Shown here piece by piece: positions 25,190 through 33,245 of a stretch of DNA of 64,000 nt. Position 1 is the first letter of the stretch. Every line of letters starts with the position of its first letter. Below the pieces are notes generated by a model. That model was not told the DNA's origin. It saw only the letters and a list, made by a program, of their open reading frames with translations, and made no database searches. The DNA comes from Streptomyces europaeiscabiei. GTDB lineage: Bacteria > Actinomycetota > Actinomycetes > Streptomycetales > Streptomycetaceae. Position numbers and translations under genes: made by a program. Location: assembly GCF_036346855.1 (NCBI RefSeq), contig NZ_CP107841.1:7816001-7880000 (forward strand), given 5' to 3'.

Positions 25190-26574
25190 CCGGCGGCCGG
25201 ACGGGCCGACAGGTCGCCGTACTGTGCACGGTCGGCCTGACCCGGCGGCTGCTCGATGAGATGCCGCACGTGCGCTCGGTCGGCGAACAGGGCTTCACCG
25301 CCCGCCTGGACACCGTCTTCCCGGCCGTCACCGCGACCGTGCAGGCCACCCTGACCACGGGATCGCTGCCGCGCGAGCACGGGGCGGTGGCCAACGGCTG
25401 GTACCACCGTGACCAGGGCGAGGTCATGATGTGGCGCCAGCACAACGGGCTGGTGCACGGCGAGAAGGTCTGGCAGGCGGCCCGCCGCCGCGACCCGGAG
25501 CACTCCACCGCCTACCTGTGCTGGTGGTGGGCTATGGGCGCCGACGTCGACACCGTCCTCACCCCCCGCCCCGTCTACCATCACGACGGCCGCAAGTCCC
25601 CGGACTGCTACACCGTCCCGGCCTCCCTGCGCGACGAACTCACGGTCGCACAGGGCGACTTCCCGCTCTTCCAGTACTGGGGCCCGACCGCGTCGATAGC
25701 CTCCACCCGCTGGATCGCGGGCGCCGCCCGGTACGTGGTCGACCGCCGCCGCCCCGACCTCACCTTCATCTACGTCCCGCACCTCGACTACGACCTCCAG
25801 CGGTACGGCCCCGACAGCCCGCGGGCCGTCCGCGCTGCCCGGGAGACCGACGCGGCCCTCGCCCCGCTCCTCGCCGACCTGCGGGAGCGCGGCACGACGG
25901 TGGTCGCGCTGAGCGAGTACGGCATCACCGCGGTGAGCCGGCCCGTCGACATCAACCGCGCCCTGCGCCGCGAGGGACTGCTCTCGGTCCACACCCAGCG
26001 CGGCATGGAGTACCTCGACCCGCACACCTCGCGGGCGTTCGCCGTCGCCGACCACCAGGCCGCGCACGTCTACGTCGCCGACCCCGCCGACGTTCCGCGG
26101 GTGCGGGACGTCCTGAAGGCACTGGACGGTGTCGACGAGATCTGGGACCGCACCCAGCAGGCCGACCACGGCATCGACCACCCCAACTCCGGGGAGCTGG
26201 TGGTGGTCTCGGAACCGGACGCCTGGTTCACCTACTACTACTGGCTCGACGACGCCCGCGCACCCGACTTCGCGCGCGGCGTCGACATCCACCGCAAGCC
26301 GGGCTACGACCCCGCCGAGCTCTTCTTCGACCCGTCGATCCCGGCGGTGAAGGCGAAGGCGGCACTGACCGTGCTGCGGAAGAAGGCCGGGATGCGCGCA
26401 CCGCTGACCGTGGTGCCGCTCGATCCCGGCCTGGTCAGGGGCAGCCACGGACGGCTGCCCTCGGACGACCGGGACGGGCCGCTGCTGCTGTGCTCCGACC
26501 CGGTCCAGGAACGGGACCGCTACCACGCCACCGAGGTGAAGGAACTCCTCCTTCGCCTCAACGGACTGGCCTGA
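25186..26574 (+). CDS. Alkaline-phosphatase-superfamily (nucleotide pyrophosphatase-like) protein of the ebo operon
   Basis: This 462-residue protein belongs to the alkaline phosphatase/phosphodiesterase superfamily. It has the nucleophile region FPAVTATVQATLTTG near residue 47, YVPHLDYDLQRYG near 198 and ADHQAAH near 285. These are the segments that carry the nucleophilic Thr and the metal-binding Asp/His residues. The start GTG at 25186 overlaps the eboE stop. Such proteins hydrolyse phosphodiesters or phosphomonoesters; a homologue is found at the end of many ebo clusters. No signal peptide is evident, so it is predicted to be cytoplasmic or membrane-associated. The substrate is unknown. 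Confidence 0.82.
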   Translation: MTGGRTGRQVAVLCTVGLTRRLLDEMPHVRSVGEQGFTARLDTVFPAVTATVQATLTTGSLPREHGAVANGWYHRDQGEVMMWRQHNGLVHGEKVWQAARRRDPEHSTAYLCWWWAMGADVDTVLTPRPVYHHDGRKSPDCYTVPASLRDELTVAQGDFPLFQYWGPTASIASTRWIAGAARYVVDRRRPDLTFIYVPHLDYDLQRYGPDSPRAVRAARETDAALAPLLADLRERGTTVVALSEYGITAVSRPVDINRALRREGLLSVHTQRGMEYLDPHTSRAFAVADHQAAHVYVADPADVPRVRDVLKALDGVDEIWDRTQQADHGIDHPNSGELVVVSEPDAWFTYYYWLDDARAPDFARGVDIHRKPGYDPAELFFDPSIPAVKAKAALTVLRKKAGMRAPLTVVPLDPGLVRGSHGRLPSDDRDGPLLLCSDPVQERDRYHATEVKELLLRLNGLA

Positions 26575-26605
26575 GACCGGCCGTGACGAGAAGAGAGGAG
26601 GAGAA

Positions 26606-27421
26606 ATGGCATCGCTACCGACCCCGGCCGCAGCGCACATCGATCACGCGGCGGACATCAGCGACGTGTACGTGCCGGAGACAGCACGCACGGTGGTGGC
26701 CCGGCTCGGGGAGAACGGTGAGGCACATGTGTGGTGGTGGCCGCTGAACGAGGCCGTGGACCCGGTCGACTTCGCGCTGCTGGACGAGGCGGAACGGGCC
26801 CGTGCTCGCCGCTTCCACGCGGCGCGGGACGCGGCGGCCTTCACGGCCACCCGGGCCGGCGCGCGCCGGGCGGTGGCGGAACTGCTGGGCCTGGCCCCGC
26901 GGTCCGTCCGCTTCGGCCGGCGCATCTGCCCCGGCTGCGGCGACGCCGAACACGGTCCGCCCGCGCTCGTCCGGCCGCCCGTCCCGCTCGCGGTCAGCCT
27001 GTCCCGCACCACCGGCTGCGGTGTGCTGGCGGTCCGGGCGGGCGACTGGGTGGGTGTCGACGTGGAGGCATACCGCACGGTGGAGTCCGCAGCACTGGCG
27101 GAACTGGTCCTGACGCCGAACGAACGCGAACAGATCCTGTCCTTCGCCGAGGGCCCGGAGCGCACCAGAACCTTCCACCGGGCCTGGACCCGGAAGGAGG
27201 CGGTCGTCAAAGCGGTCGGTCTGGGCCTGATGGGTATGCCGCTGAACACCCTGGACGTGAACCCGTCCACGGACGGCCCGCTGACCGTGCGCCACGTGCA
27301 CCGCGACCGCACCACGACCTGGCACGTCGAGGACCTGCACCTGCCGGGCCCCTGGTCGGCCTCCCTGTCCCGCCCGTCCGTCGGCCCCCTGGGCCCGATC
27401 CACGTCCATCCGCCCGCCTGA
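26606..27421 (+). CDS. Sfp-type 4'-phosphopantetheinyl transferase (first copy)
   Basis: This 271-residue protein carries the Sfp-family core: TRAGARRAVAELLG near residue 77, SLSRTTG near 130, the Mg-binding GVDVEAY near 150 and WTRKEAVVKAVG near 193. It transfers the phosphopantetheine arm of coenzyme A to carrier-domain serines, so it can activate the T domains of the two NRPSs. RBS GGAGGAG lies directly before the ATG. It closes the ebo operon; a hairpin follows at 27485-27525. Its placement means carrier activation would be induced with the ebo genes under the predicted SARP control. Confidence 0.92.
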   Translation: MASLPTPAAAHIDHAADISDVYVPETARTVVARLGENGEAHVWWWPLNEAVDPVDFALLDEAERARARRFHAARDAAAFTATRAGARRAVAELLGLAPRSVRFGRRICPGCGDAEHGPPALVRPPVPLAVSLSRTTGCGVLAVRAGDWVGVDVEAYRTVESAALAELVLTPNEREQILSFAEGPERTRTFHRAWTRKEAVVKAVGLGLMGMPLNTLDVNPSTDGPLTVRHVHRDRTTTWHVEDLHLPGPWSASLSRPSVGPLGPIHVHPPA

Positions 27422-27484
27422 CCCCCGTATCGACCCGTCGGTACGGGCCCAGCCCGGGAGCGTCCCCCGGCTCCCGGGCACCGC

Positions 27485-27525
27485 GGTTCCCGGCCCCCGG
27501 CCCTCCCCGGCGGAGGCCGGGAACC
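27485..27525 (+). terminator. Hairpin after the ebo operon
   Basis: Perfect 11-bp inverted repeat GGTTCCCGGCC/GGCCGGGAACC (27485-27495 and 27515-27525) with a 19-nt loop, 64 nt after the PPTase stop. A factor-independent terminator without a T-run is likely. Confidence 0.65.
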
Positions 27526-27557
27526 ATCCCGGTCGCCACCCCCGTGAGGGAGAAACG

Positions 27558-28221
27558 ATGGCCCACACCACCGGCACCGGCAGCCCGCTCCTGACCCCGC
27601 CCCCCGAACCCCCGCCGGCCCACGCCACCGGCACCGGCACCCCGCTCCTGGCGCGGCCCCCCGAACCCCCGCCGGCCCGCAGGAGCCCTCCGCACGCCCC
27701 GCCCCCGGTGCCGCCCTGATCGTCGGCGGACTCGCCGCGGTCGGCGCCGCCCTGTTGACCGGCGTGCTCGCCGCGGGTGCCCTGCGCGACTTCCTGGACC
27801 ACATGGCCGGCGTCATCGCCCTGGTTGCCCTGTCCGCGGCCGTCATGCCCGGCCTGGCCACCGCCCTGCGCGGACTGCTGTCGCCCCCGGTCCGCTCGCA
27901 CGCGCAGCGTCTGCACCGCGCGGTCGGCGCGGTGGGCGTCGGCGCGCTGCTGGCCCACATCGGCGTGAAGGTGGCGGGCGGCCGGGTGGACGCCGCGACC
28001 GCCGCGCCCGGTGGGGCAGCGGCGACGCCCTGGTCGGCCTGGGCACCCTCGCCTGCCACCTCTTCCTGCTCGCCCTCGCCACGGGCATCTGGCGCGGCAT
28101 CTTCGCGCCACGCCACCGGGTCCGCCCGTTCCGCATCCTCCACGGAGCCTCCTACGCCGCCTGGGCCGCCGCCATGACCCACGGCCTCACAGCAGGCCGC
28201 CCCCGGCCCCCCGGGTCGTAG
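27558..28221 (+). pseudogene. Frameshifted polytopic membrane protein, ferric-reductase/cytochrome-b-like
   Basis: Coding similarity passes through three frames. An ATG at 27558 with RBS GAGGGAGAAA opens a Pro-rich N-terminus that stops at 27719. Another frame carries hydrophobic helices from about 27,690 to 28,000 (LIVGGLAAVGAALLTG, then QRLHRAVGAVGVGALLAHIG). The third frame carries GLGTLACHLFLLALATGIW and FRILHGASYAAWAAAMTHGL, ending at TAG 28219. The paired His in the helices resemble haem ligands of ferric-reductase-like membrane domains. Two indels (near 27,690 and 28,000) would be needed to rejoin the parts, so the gene is either inactivated or affected by assembly error. It lies between the ebo operon and the ABC transporter. 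Confidence 0.62.
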
Positions 28222-28318
28222 GCGCCTGCACGACAGGCGCCGCAGCAGTGACAGCAACCCCGATTCTCCGCTGGACCCGATCCCGCACCTGACGGGTACA
28301 CAGCCGACCCCCGACAAC

Positions 28319-28362
28319 GGCGCCCCGCCGGTCCGGCCGAAGGCCGTTACCGGCGGGGCGCC
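28319..28362 (+). terminator. Hairpin after the frameshifted membrane gene
   Basis: Perfect 14-bp inverted repeat GGCGCCCCGCCGGT/ACCGGCGGGGCGCC (28319-28332, 28349-28362) with a 16-nt loop, about 100 nt after the last stop. Confidence 0.65.
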
Positions 28363-28522
28363 GCAGCCGGTCCGGCCCGAGCCCCGAGCCACCGGGCCGC
28401 GCTCGAAGACCTCACCGGACCCAGCCCTCCGCCGCGCCCAAGCCACCGCACCTGCCCACTTTCGGACGATTCTCCGCGTCATCGGCTGAAACACATGCCC
28501 TGGTCCACCCGTCGGGCCCTTT

Positions 28523-28556
28523 CCCATAGGGCCGATATAGATCGGACGGCCAGGTT
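28523..28556 (+). promoter_or_regulatory. SARP-type activator site and promoter of the ABC transporter
   Basis: ATA repeats at 28526 and 28537 are 11 bp apart (CCATAGGG, ATATAGAT), and the hexamer CAGGTT (28551-28556) begins 14 nt after the second ATA, matching NANNNT. The ATP-binding protein starts at 28634. Confidence 0.68.
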
Positions 28557-28633
28557 CGATCCGATGCACTTCCGCTGTCGGCGGAGGCGCTCACCGCCCC
28601 CACGCGACGATGGATGGAGAGGACTGGTCACGC

Positions 28634-29413
28634 ATGATGACCGAGAGGACCAACACCGAGCCGCGCAGCGGCACCGTCACCCGGAGCAACGCCCTGCGGC
28701 TGGACGAGGTCAGCAAGGTCTACGGCAGGAACGGCCGTGGCGTCAGGGCTCTCGACGGCGTTTCCGTAAGCATCGAGCGCGGCTCGTTCACCGCGGTCAT
28801 GGGCCCGTCCGGCTCCGGCAAGTCGACCTTCCTGCACTGCGCGGCCGGCCTCGACAAGCCGACCTCCGGCCGCGCCTGGATCGGTGACACAGAGCTCGGA
28901 GGGATGAACGAGACCCAGCTGACCAAGCTGCGCCGCCAGCGCATCGGCTTCGTCTTCCAGGCGTTCAACCTGATCTCGTCCCTCTCCGTGCGCCAGAACG
29001 TCGAGCTGCCCCTGCGCCTGGCCGGCGAGCGCTTGGACAAGCGGTGGCTGGAGGAGATCCTGTCCCGCGTCGGCCTCGGCGGCCGGGCCGCCCACCGCCC
29101 CGCCGAACTCTCCGGCGGCCAGCAGCAGCGCGTGGCGATCGCCCGCGCCCTGATCACCCGTCCCGACGTGATCTTCGGCGACGAGCCGACCGGCGCCCTG
29201 GACACCGTCACGGCGAAGGAGATCCTCTCGCTGCTGCGGTCCTGCGTGGACGACACCGGCCAGACCGTCGTCATGGTCACCCACGACCCCATGGCCGCCT
29301 CGTACGCCGACACCGTCCTGTTCCTCGCCGACGGCCGCCTGGCCGACCGTATGCACGCCCCGACCGCCGAGCGCGTCGCGGACCGGATGACGCACCTGGG
29401 AGCGTGGGCCTGA
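28634..29413 (+). CDS. ABC transporter ATP-binding protein, MacB/LolD type
   Basis: This 259-residue ATPase shows Walker A (GPSGSGKST near residue 58), the Q-loop (FVFQAFNL), the signature LSGGQQQRVAIARAL near 160 and Walker B VIFGDEPTGALD near 180. The sequence class is that of ATPases paired with FtsX-type permeases. The start at 28634 is chosen because GGAGAGG lies ~11 nt upstream; an in-frame start at 28610 is less likely. Its stop overlaps the permease start (TGATG). The predicted SARP promoter suggests export of, or resistance to, the cluster product. Confidence 0.92.
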   Translation: MMTERTNTEPRSGTVTRSNALRLDEVSKVYGRNGRGVRALDGVSVSIERGSFTAVMGPSGSGKSTFLHCAAGLDKPTSGRAWIGDTELGGMNETQLTKLRRQRIGFVFQAFNLISSLSVRQNVELPLRLAGERLDKRWLEEILSRVGLGGRAAHRPAELSGGQQQRVAIARALITRPDVIFGDEPTGALDTVTAKEILSLLRSCVDDTGQTVVMVTHDPMAASYADTVLFLADGRLADRMHAPTAERVADRMTHLGAWA

Positions 29414-31974
29414 TGCTGCGTTACGCATTACAGACCCTCAGGGCCCGCAAGGGCGGATTCATCGGCGCGTTCCTGGCGCTGATGTGCGCCGCCGCCCTGG
29501 TCACGGCGTGTGGCATCCTCCTGGAGACCGGCCTGCGCGGCACCATCGGCACCGAGCGGTACGCGGCGGCCCCGGTGATCGTCGGCGGCGACCAGAACGT
29601 CCACCAGACCACCGTCAAGGAGAAGAAGGGCAAGACCAAGGTCAAGCACAAGGCGAAGCCGCTCGGAGAACGCGTCTGGCTACCCGGCTCCACCGTCACC
29701 GCGCTGGAGGAGGTTCCCGGCGCACGGGCCGTCGTCCCCGAGATCACCTTCCCCGCCTACGCCATCAGCCCCGAGGGACGCGTCGTCGAGGGCGTTGACG
29801 GCAAGGACTCCTACGGGCACGCCTGGGCCTCGGCAGCCCTCACCCCGTTCACGCTCGTCTCCGGCACCGCGCCCGCGTCCGACGCCGATGTCGTCGTGGA
29901 CCGCGAACTCGCCGACCGTACGGGCCTGAAGGCCGGTTCGCAGCTCACCGTGCAGTCGACCGACGCCCCGCGCACCTACACCGTCAGCGGCATCGCGGCA
30001 CCCGCGGGCGGCGACCTGAAGCAGCAGACCTCGCTGTTCTTCTCCACCACCGAGGCCCAGCGGCTCTCCGGCCGCGACGGCCAGATCACCGCGATCGGCG
30101 TGCTGCCCGCGAAGGGCGTCGGCACCGCCGAACTGGCCGCTCAGGTGAAGAAGGCACTGGACGGCACCACCGCGCAGGTCGTCACCGGCGGCGACCGCGG
30201 CCCGGTCGAGTTCCTGGACGCGGCCAAGGCCCGCGTCAAGCTCGTCTCGATGGGCGGCGCCATCGGAGGCACCTCGCTGCTGGTCGCGATCCTCGTGGTC
30301 GTGGGCACCTTCGCCCTCTCCATCCAGCAGCGCTACCGCGAACTCGCCCTGCTGCGCGCCATCGCCGCCACCCCCAAGCAGGTACGGCAGCTGATCGGCC
30401 GCGAGGCCCTGATCGTCGGCCTGCTCGCCGGGGTGCTCGGCGCCGTCGCCGGACTGCCGATCGCGTACTGGCTGCACCACAAGTTCGTCGGCTTCGGCAC
30501 CATCCCCGACACCCTGGAGGTCACCTTCGGCTTCTTCCCGTTCGCCGCCGCAATCGGCGCCTCCCTGCTGGGCGCCTGGGCCGCGGCCCGTATCTCCGCC
30601 CGCCGCACCGCCCGTATCCGGCCCGCCGAGGCGCTCGCCGAATCAGCCATGGAGCGGACCGGCTTCGCCTGGGGCCGCTTCCTCGCCGGAGCGCTCACCC
30701 TGGCCGGCGGGGTGGTGCTGCTGGCCGTACTGAGTGTGCTGAAGACCGAGCCGGCGTCCACGCCGGTGACGTTCCTGACCGTCGTGGTGCTGGCGGTCGC
30801 GGTCTCCCTGCTCGGCCCGGTCATCGCCCGGCTCGCCGTCGCGGTCCTGGGCGTCCCGCTGCGCGCCTCGCGCGTCGCCGGCCACCTCGCCACGGCCAAC
30901 GTCCGCGCCAACACCAAGCGGATGGCGTCCGCGATCACCCCGCTGGCCCTGCTCATCGGCATGGCCTGCACGGTGCTGTTCGTGCAGACCACGATGGGCG
31001 ACGCAGCCTCGGCCCAGGCCGAGGACGGCAACCGGGCCGACTGGGTGGTGGCCTCCTCCGGCCCCGGTGTGCCTGCGCAGGCCGCCGACGCGCTGCGCGG
31101 CACCCCCGGTGTCACCGCGATCACCGAAGTGGTCCGTACGACCGTCCGCGTCGGCCTCGACAAGTACCCCTCGCAGGGCCTGTCCACGGACGGCCTGCAG
31201 AAGAACTGGGACCCGGACGTCAGCGAGGGATCACTGGCCGGCTTCGGCACCGGCAGCGTCGCGCTCAGCGAGGTCGCCGCCGACCACCTCGGCAAGAAGC
31301 CCGGCGACTCCCTCAAGATCACCCTCGGCGACGGCACCGTCGTCACCCTGAAGGTGGCCGCCGTCTACGCCCGCGGACTCGGCTTCGGCGACCTGACCAT
31401 GGCCCACGACCTGGTCGCGCGGCACGTCGACAACCCGCTCGCCTCCTCCGTCCTCGTCCAGACCGCCGACGACGGCACGGTGGGCCGCGAGCAGCTGCAG
31501 AAGGCCGTCGGCGCGTTCCCGGGCGTCGGCGTCCTGGACCGCGGCCAGGTCGAGGACCTCCAGGCCGAGGTGCAGCAGTCCAACGCCGAGGTCAACTACG
31601 TCGCCATGGGGCTGATCATCGCGTTCACCGCGATCGCCGTGGTCAACACGCTCTCCATGTCGGTCTCCGACCGCTTCCGTGAGTTCGCCCTGCTGCGCCT
31701 GGTCGGCACCACCCGCCGGCAGGTCATGGGCATGCTGCGCATCGAGTCCCTGGTCGTGGTGGTCATCGCCGCGGCGCTCGGCAGCGGCATCGCCTTCGCC
31801 GTCCTGACCGCGTTCAGCATCGGCATGACGGGCACGGCGGCACCCTCCGTCGACCCGTGGATGTACCTGGGAGTCCTCGGCTTCGCCGGCGTCCTGGCCC
31901 TGCTGGCGACGGTCGTACCGGGCCGACTGTCGCTGACCGGCCGTCCCGCGGACGTCATCGGCTCCCGCCAGTGA
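29413..31974 (+). CDS. FtsX-family ABC transporter permease
   Basis: This 853-residue permease has an N-terminal helix (LALMCAAALVTACGI), a large extracytoplasmic domain, three helices near residues 285-390, a further helix pair, a second extracytoplasmic domain (about residues 515-710) and three C-terminal helices, that is, two FtsX units in one chain. The start at 29413 overlaps the ATPase stop. Codon 6 is a Leu TTA (29428-29430), a position where a bldA dependence would limit translation strongly. The FtsX permease and its ATPase probably form an efflux or resistance system for the cluster product. Confidence 0.92.
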   Translation: MLRYALQTLRARKGGFIGAFLALMCAAALVTACGILLETGLRGTIGTERYAAAPVIVGGDQNVHQTTVKEKKGKTKVKHKAKPLGERVWLPGSTVTALEEVPGARAVVPEITFPAYAISPEGRVVEGVDGKDSYGHAWASAALTPFTLVSGTAPASDADVVVDRELADRTGLKAGSQLTVQSTDAPRTYTVSGIAAPAGGDLKQQTSLFFSTTEAQRLSGRDGQITAIGVLPAKGVGTAELAAQVKKALDGTTAQVVTGGDRGPVEFLDAAKARVKLVSMGGAIGGTSLLVAILVVVGTFALSIQQRYRELALLRAIAATPKQVRQLIGREALIVGLLAGVLGAVAGLPIAYWLHHKFVGFGTIPDTLEVTFGFFPFAAAIGASLLGAWAAARISARRTARIRPAEALAESAMERTGFAWGRFLAGALTLAGGVVLLAVLSVLKTEPASTPVTFLTVVVLAVAVSLLGPVIARLAVAVLGVPLRASRVAGHLATANVRANTKRMASAITPLALLIGMACTVLFVQTTMGDAASAQAEDGNRADWVVASSGPGVPAQAADALRGTPGVTAITEVVRTTVRVGLDKYPSQGLSTDGLQKNWDPDVSEGSLAGFGTGSVALSEVAADHLGKKPGDSLKITLGDGTVVTLKVAAVYARGLGFGDLTMAHDLVARHVDNPLASSVLVQTADDGTVGREQLQKAVGAFPGVGVLDRGQVEDLQAEVQQSNAEVNYVAMGLIIAFTAIAVVNTLSMSVSDRFREFALLRLVGTTRRQVMGMLRIESLVVVVIAAALGSGIAFAVLTAFSIGMTGTAAPSVDPWMYLGVLGFAGVLALLATVVPGRLSLTGRPADVIGSRQ

Positions 31975-31995
31975 CGGCACCGCGCCGCGGCACTC

Positions 31996-32037
31996 ACGGC
32001 TGAAGGGCCGGCCCCGCGGGGCCGGCCCTTCAGCCGT
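31996..32037. terminator. Bidirectional terminator between convergent genes
   Basis: A 20-bp perfect inverted repeat (31996-32015 and 32018-32037) around a GC centre lies between the permease stop and the stop of the convergent oxygenase gene. It would form a very stable hairpin in either transcript. Confidence 0.85.
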
Positions 32038-32053
32038 CAGTCGCCGTCCTGTC

Positions 32054-33052
32054 CTAGTCCAGCACCGCGCCACCGCCCTTGCGGTCCACCCGGCTACGGC
32101 GGTTGTCCAGGTGCGCGTAGACCCGCTCCAGCCAGCGGTCCGCGCCGTCGTAGCGCGGAACGAAGGAGGTACGGCCGTGCACCGCGATCCGGTTGTCCAC
32201 GACGGCGAAGTCACCGACCCGCAGCCGGTGCGCCGTCATCGTCTCGACGAACGCGTCCCGCAGCCCGGCCATCGCCGCCTTCGCCGTGTCGTCCAGCGGG
32301 TGGGTGGCGGCGAAGTCGATCAGCACGTTGGGGTCCTCCGGGTCGCCCAGGAGCACCGGGTGCGCCGACCGGACGCCGGCGAGGCCGCCGAACGACGGCG
32401 GCGGCTCGGTCAGGAACCGAGGCTCGGCGAGCACCCGGCGCGTCTCCTCCGACAGCAGCGGCAGCGCGCGGCGGACGGAGGAGGTGCACAGTTTCGCGTC
32501 GCCGGTCGGGTCCTCCCGTATGCAGAGCAGTCCCACGTAATCGGGCCGGTTGTCGTGGAAGGCGTTCTCCACGTGCAATTCCAGGAGTACGGAACCGGCG
32601 TTGCTCTGCGATGCCTCCCGGCCCGGCACCGGCACCACGTTCTGCACCAGGGCGCCGTCCTTCTCGCTCCGGAAAGAGATCACCTCGCCGAGTTGCAGCA
32701 TCAGCGAGGTGATGACGGAGGCGGCGGTCGTCGGAACGCGCTCGACGGAATTCGGCACGCTGGGCGTCGGCGGCAGCGGATCGCCCGCCACCACCGGCAG
32801 GTTGCGCAGCAGCAGCACCCCGTCCTGATTCGGATCGTGCCGGAACGCGCGCAGCGTGGCCAGCAGCGTACGAGGCAGCAGCGAGGAGGTGGCGAGGGCC
32901 GCGGCCAGCCACCCGGAGTTGTCGATGAGCGGATGCCCCGGGCCGGTCAGCCGGCCGGTCAGGGCCACCAGCTGCTTCCTTTCCCGTTCGCTGAGTTCAT
33001 GCCCGGTCACCGTGTTCGATGCGGCCGGACCCAGCATCTGAATCTGAGTCAT
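32054..33052 (-). CDS. Fe(II)/2-oxoglutarate amino-acid beta-hydroxylase, AsnO/VioC type
   Basis: This 332-residue protein belongs to the clavaminate-synthase-like oxygenases. The iron site appears as HVE in LELHVENAFHDNRPDYV near residue 168 (HxE rather than HxD, as in AsnO and VioC), with the distal His in AVHGRTSF near 300 and the 2-oxoglutarate-binding Arg in DRWLERVY near 318. Characterised relatives hydroxylate the beta-carbon of free Asn or Arg before NRPS loading. Since A3 of the second NRPS has an Asn-like code, beta-hydroxylation of Asn is the leading hypothesis. It is transcribed divergently from the second PPTase, each behind its own SARP-type site. Confidence 0.87.
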   Translation of the reverse strand: MTQIQMLGPAASNTVTGHELSERERKQLVALTGRLTGPGHPLIDNSGWLAAALATSSLLPRTLLATLRAFRHDPNQDGVLLLRNLPVVAGDPLPPTPSVPNSVERVPTTAASVITSLMLQLGEVISFRSEKDGALVQNVVPVPGREASQSNAGSVLLELHVENAFHDNRPDYVGLLCIREDPTGDAKLCTSSVRRALPLLSEETRRVLAEPRFLTEPPPSFGGLAGVRSAHPVLLGDPEDPNVLIDFAATHPLDDTAKAAMAGLRDAFVETMTAHRLRVGDFAVVDNRIAVHGRTSFVPRYDGADRWLERVYAHLDNRRSRVDRKGGGAVLD

Positions 33053-33090
33053 AGGAAAGATTCCTCAGGTTGTCGGCAATTTCCCGGGCA

Positions 33091-33123
33091 ATTCTGGAAG
33101 CCCGGCCTATCGCGCCCCTATGG
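33091..33123 (-). promoter_or_regulatory. SARP-type activator site and promoter of the oxygenase gene
   Basis: Read on the minus strand, ATA repeats start at 33121 and 33110 (CCATAGGG, CGATAGGC), 11 bp apart. A good -10-like hexamer CAGAAT (33096-33091) begins 14 nt after the second ATA. The oxygenase ATG is at 33052. The site is back to back with the plus-strand site at 33129-33162. Confidence 0.78.
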
Positions 33124-33128
33124 GCGTC

Positions 33129-33162
33129 GGTATAGGCCGTCAATAGTCCTGGGGAGGAGGCT
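33129..33162 (+). promoter_or_regulatory. SARP-type activator site and promoter of the second PPTase gene
   Basis: ATA repeats at 33132 and 33143, 11 bp apart (GTATAGGC, CAATAGTC), followed 14 nt after the second ATA by GAGGCT (33157-33162), which fits NANNNT. The gene starts at 33246. Confidence 0.65.
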
Positions 33163-33245
33163 CGGGAACAGTGACCGTACACATCTGAGTACATCTGAAT
33201 AACCCGGTCGCCCCGGCGGACGGGTGCGGAAAGGAGACGCGGGAC

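Larger units (their letters stand above)
28222..28633. other. Intergenic stretch with terminator and ABC-transporter promoter
   Basis: No gene is seen. It holds a hairpin at 28319-28362 and the SARP-type promoter at 28523-28556, both annotated separately; the rest shows nothing recognisable. Confidence 0.7.
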
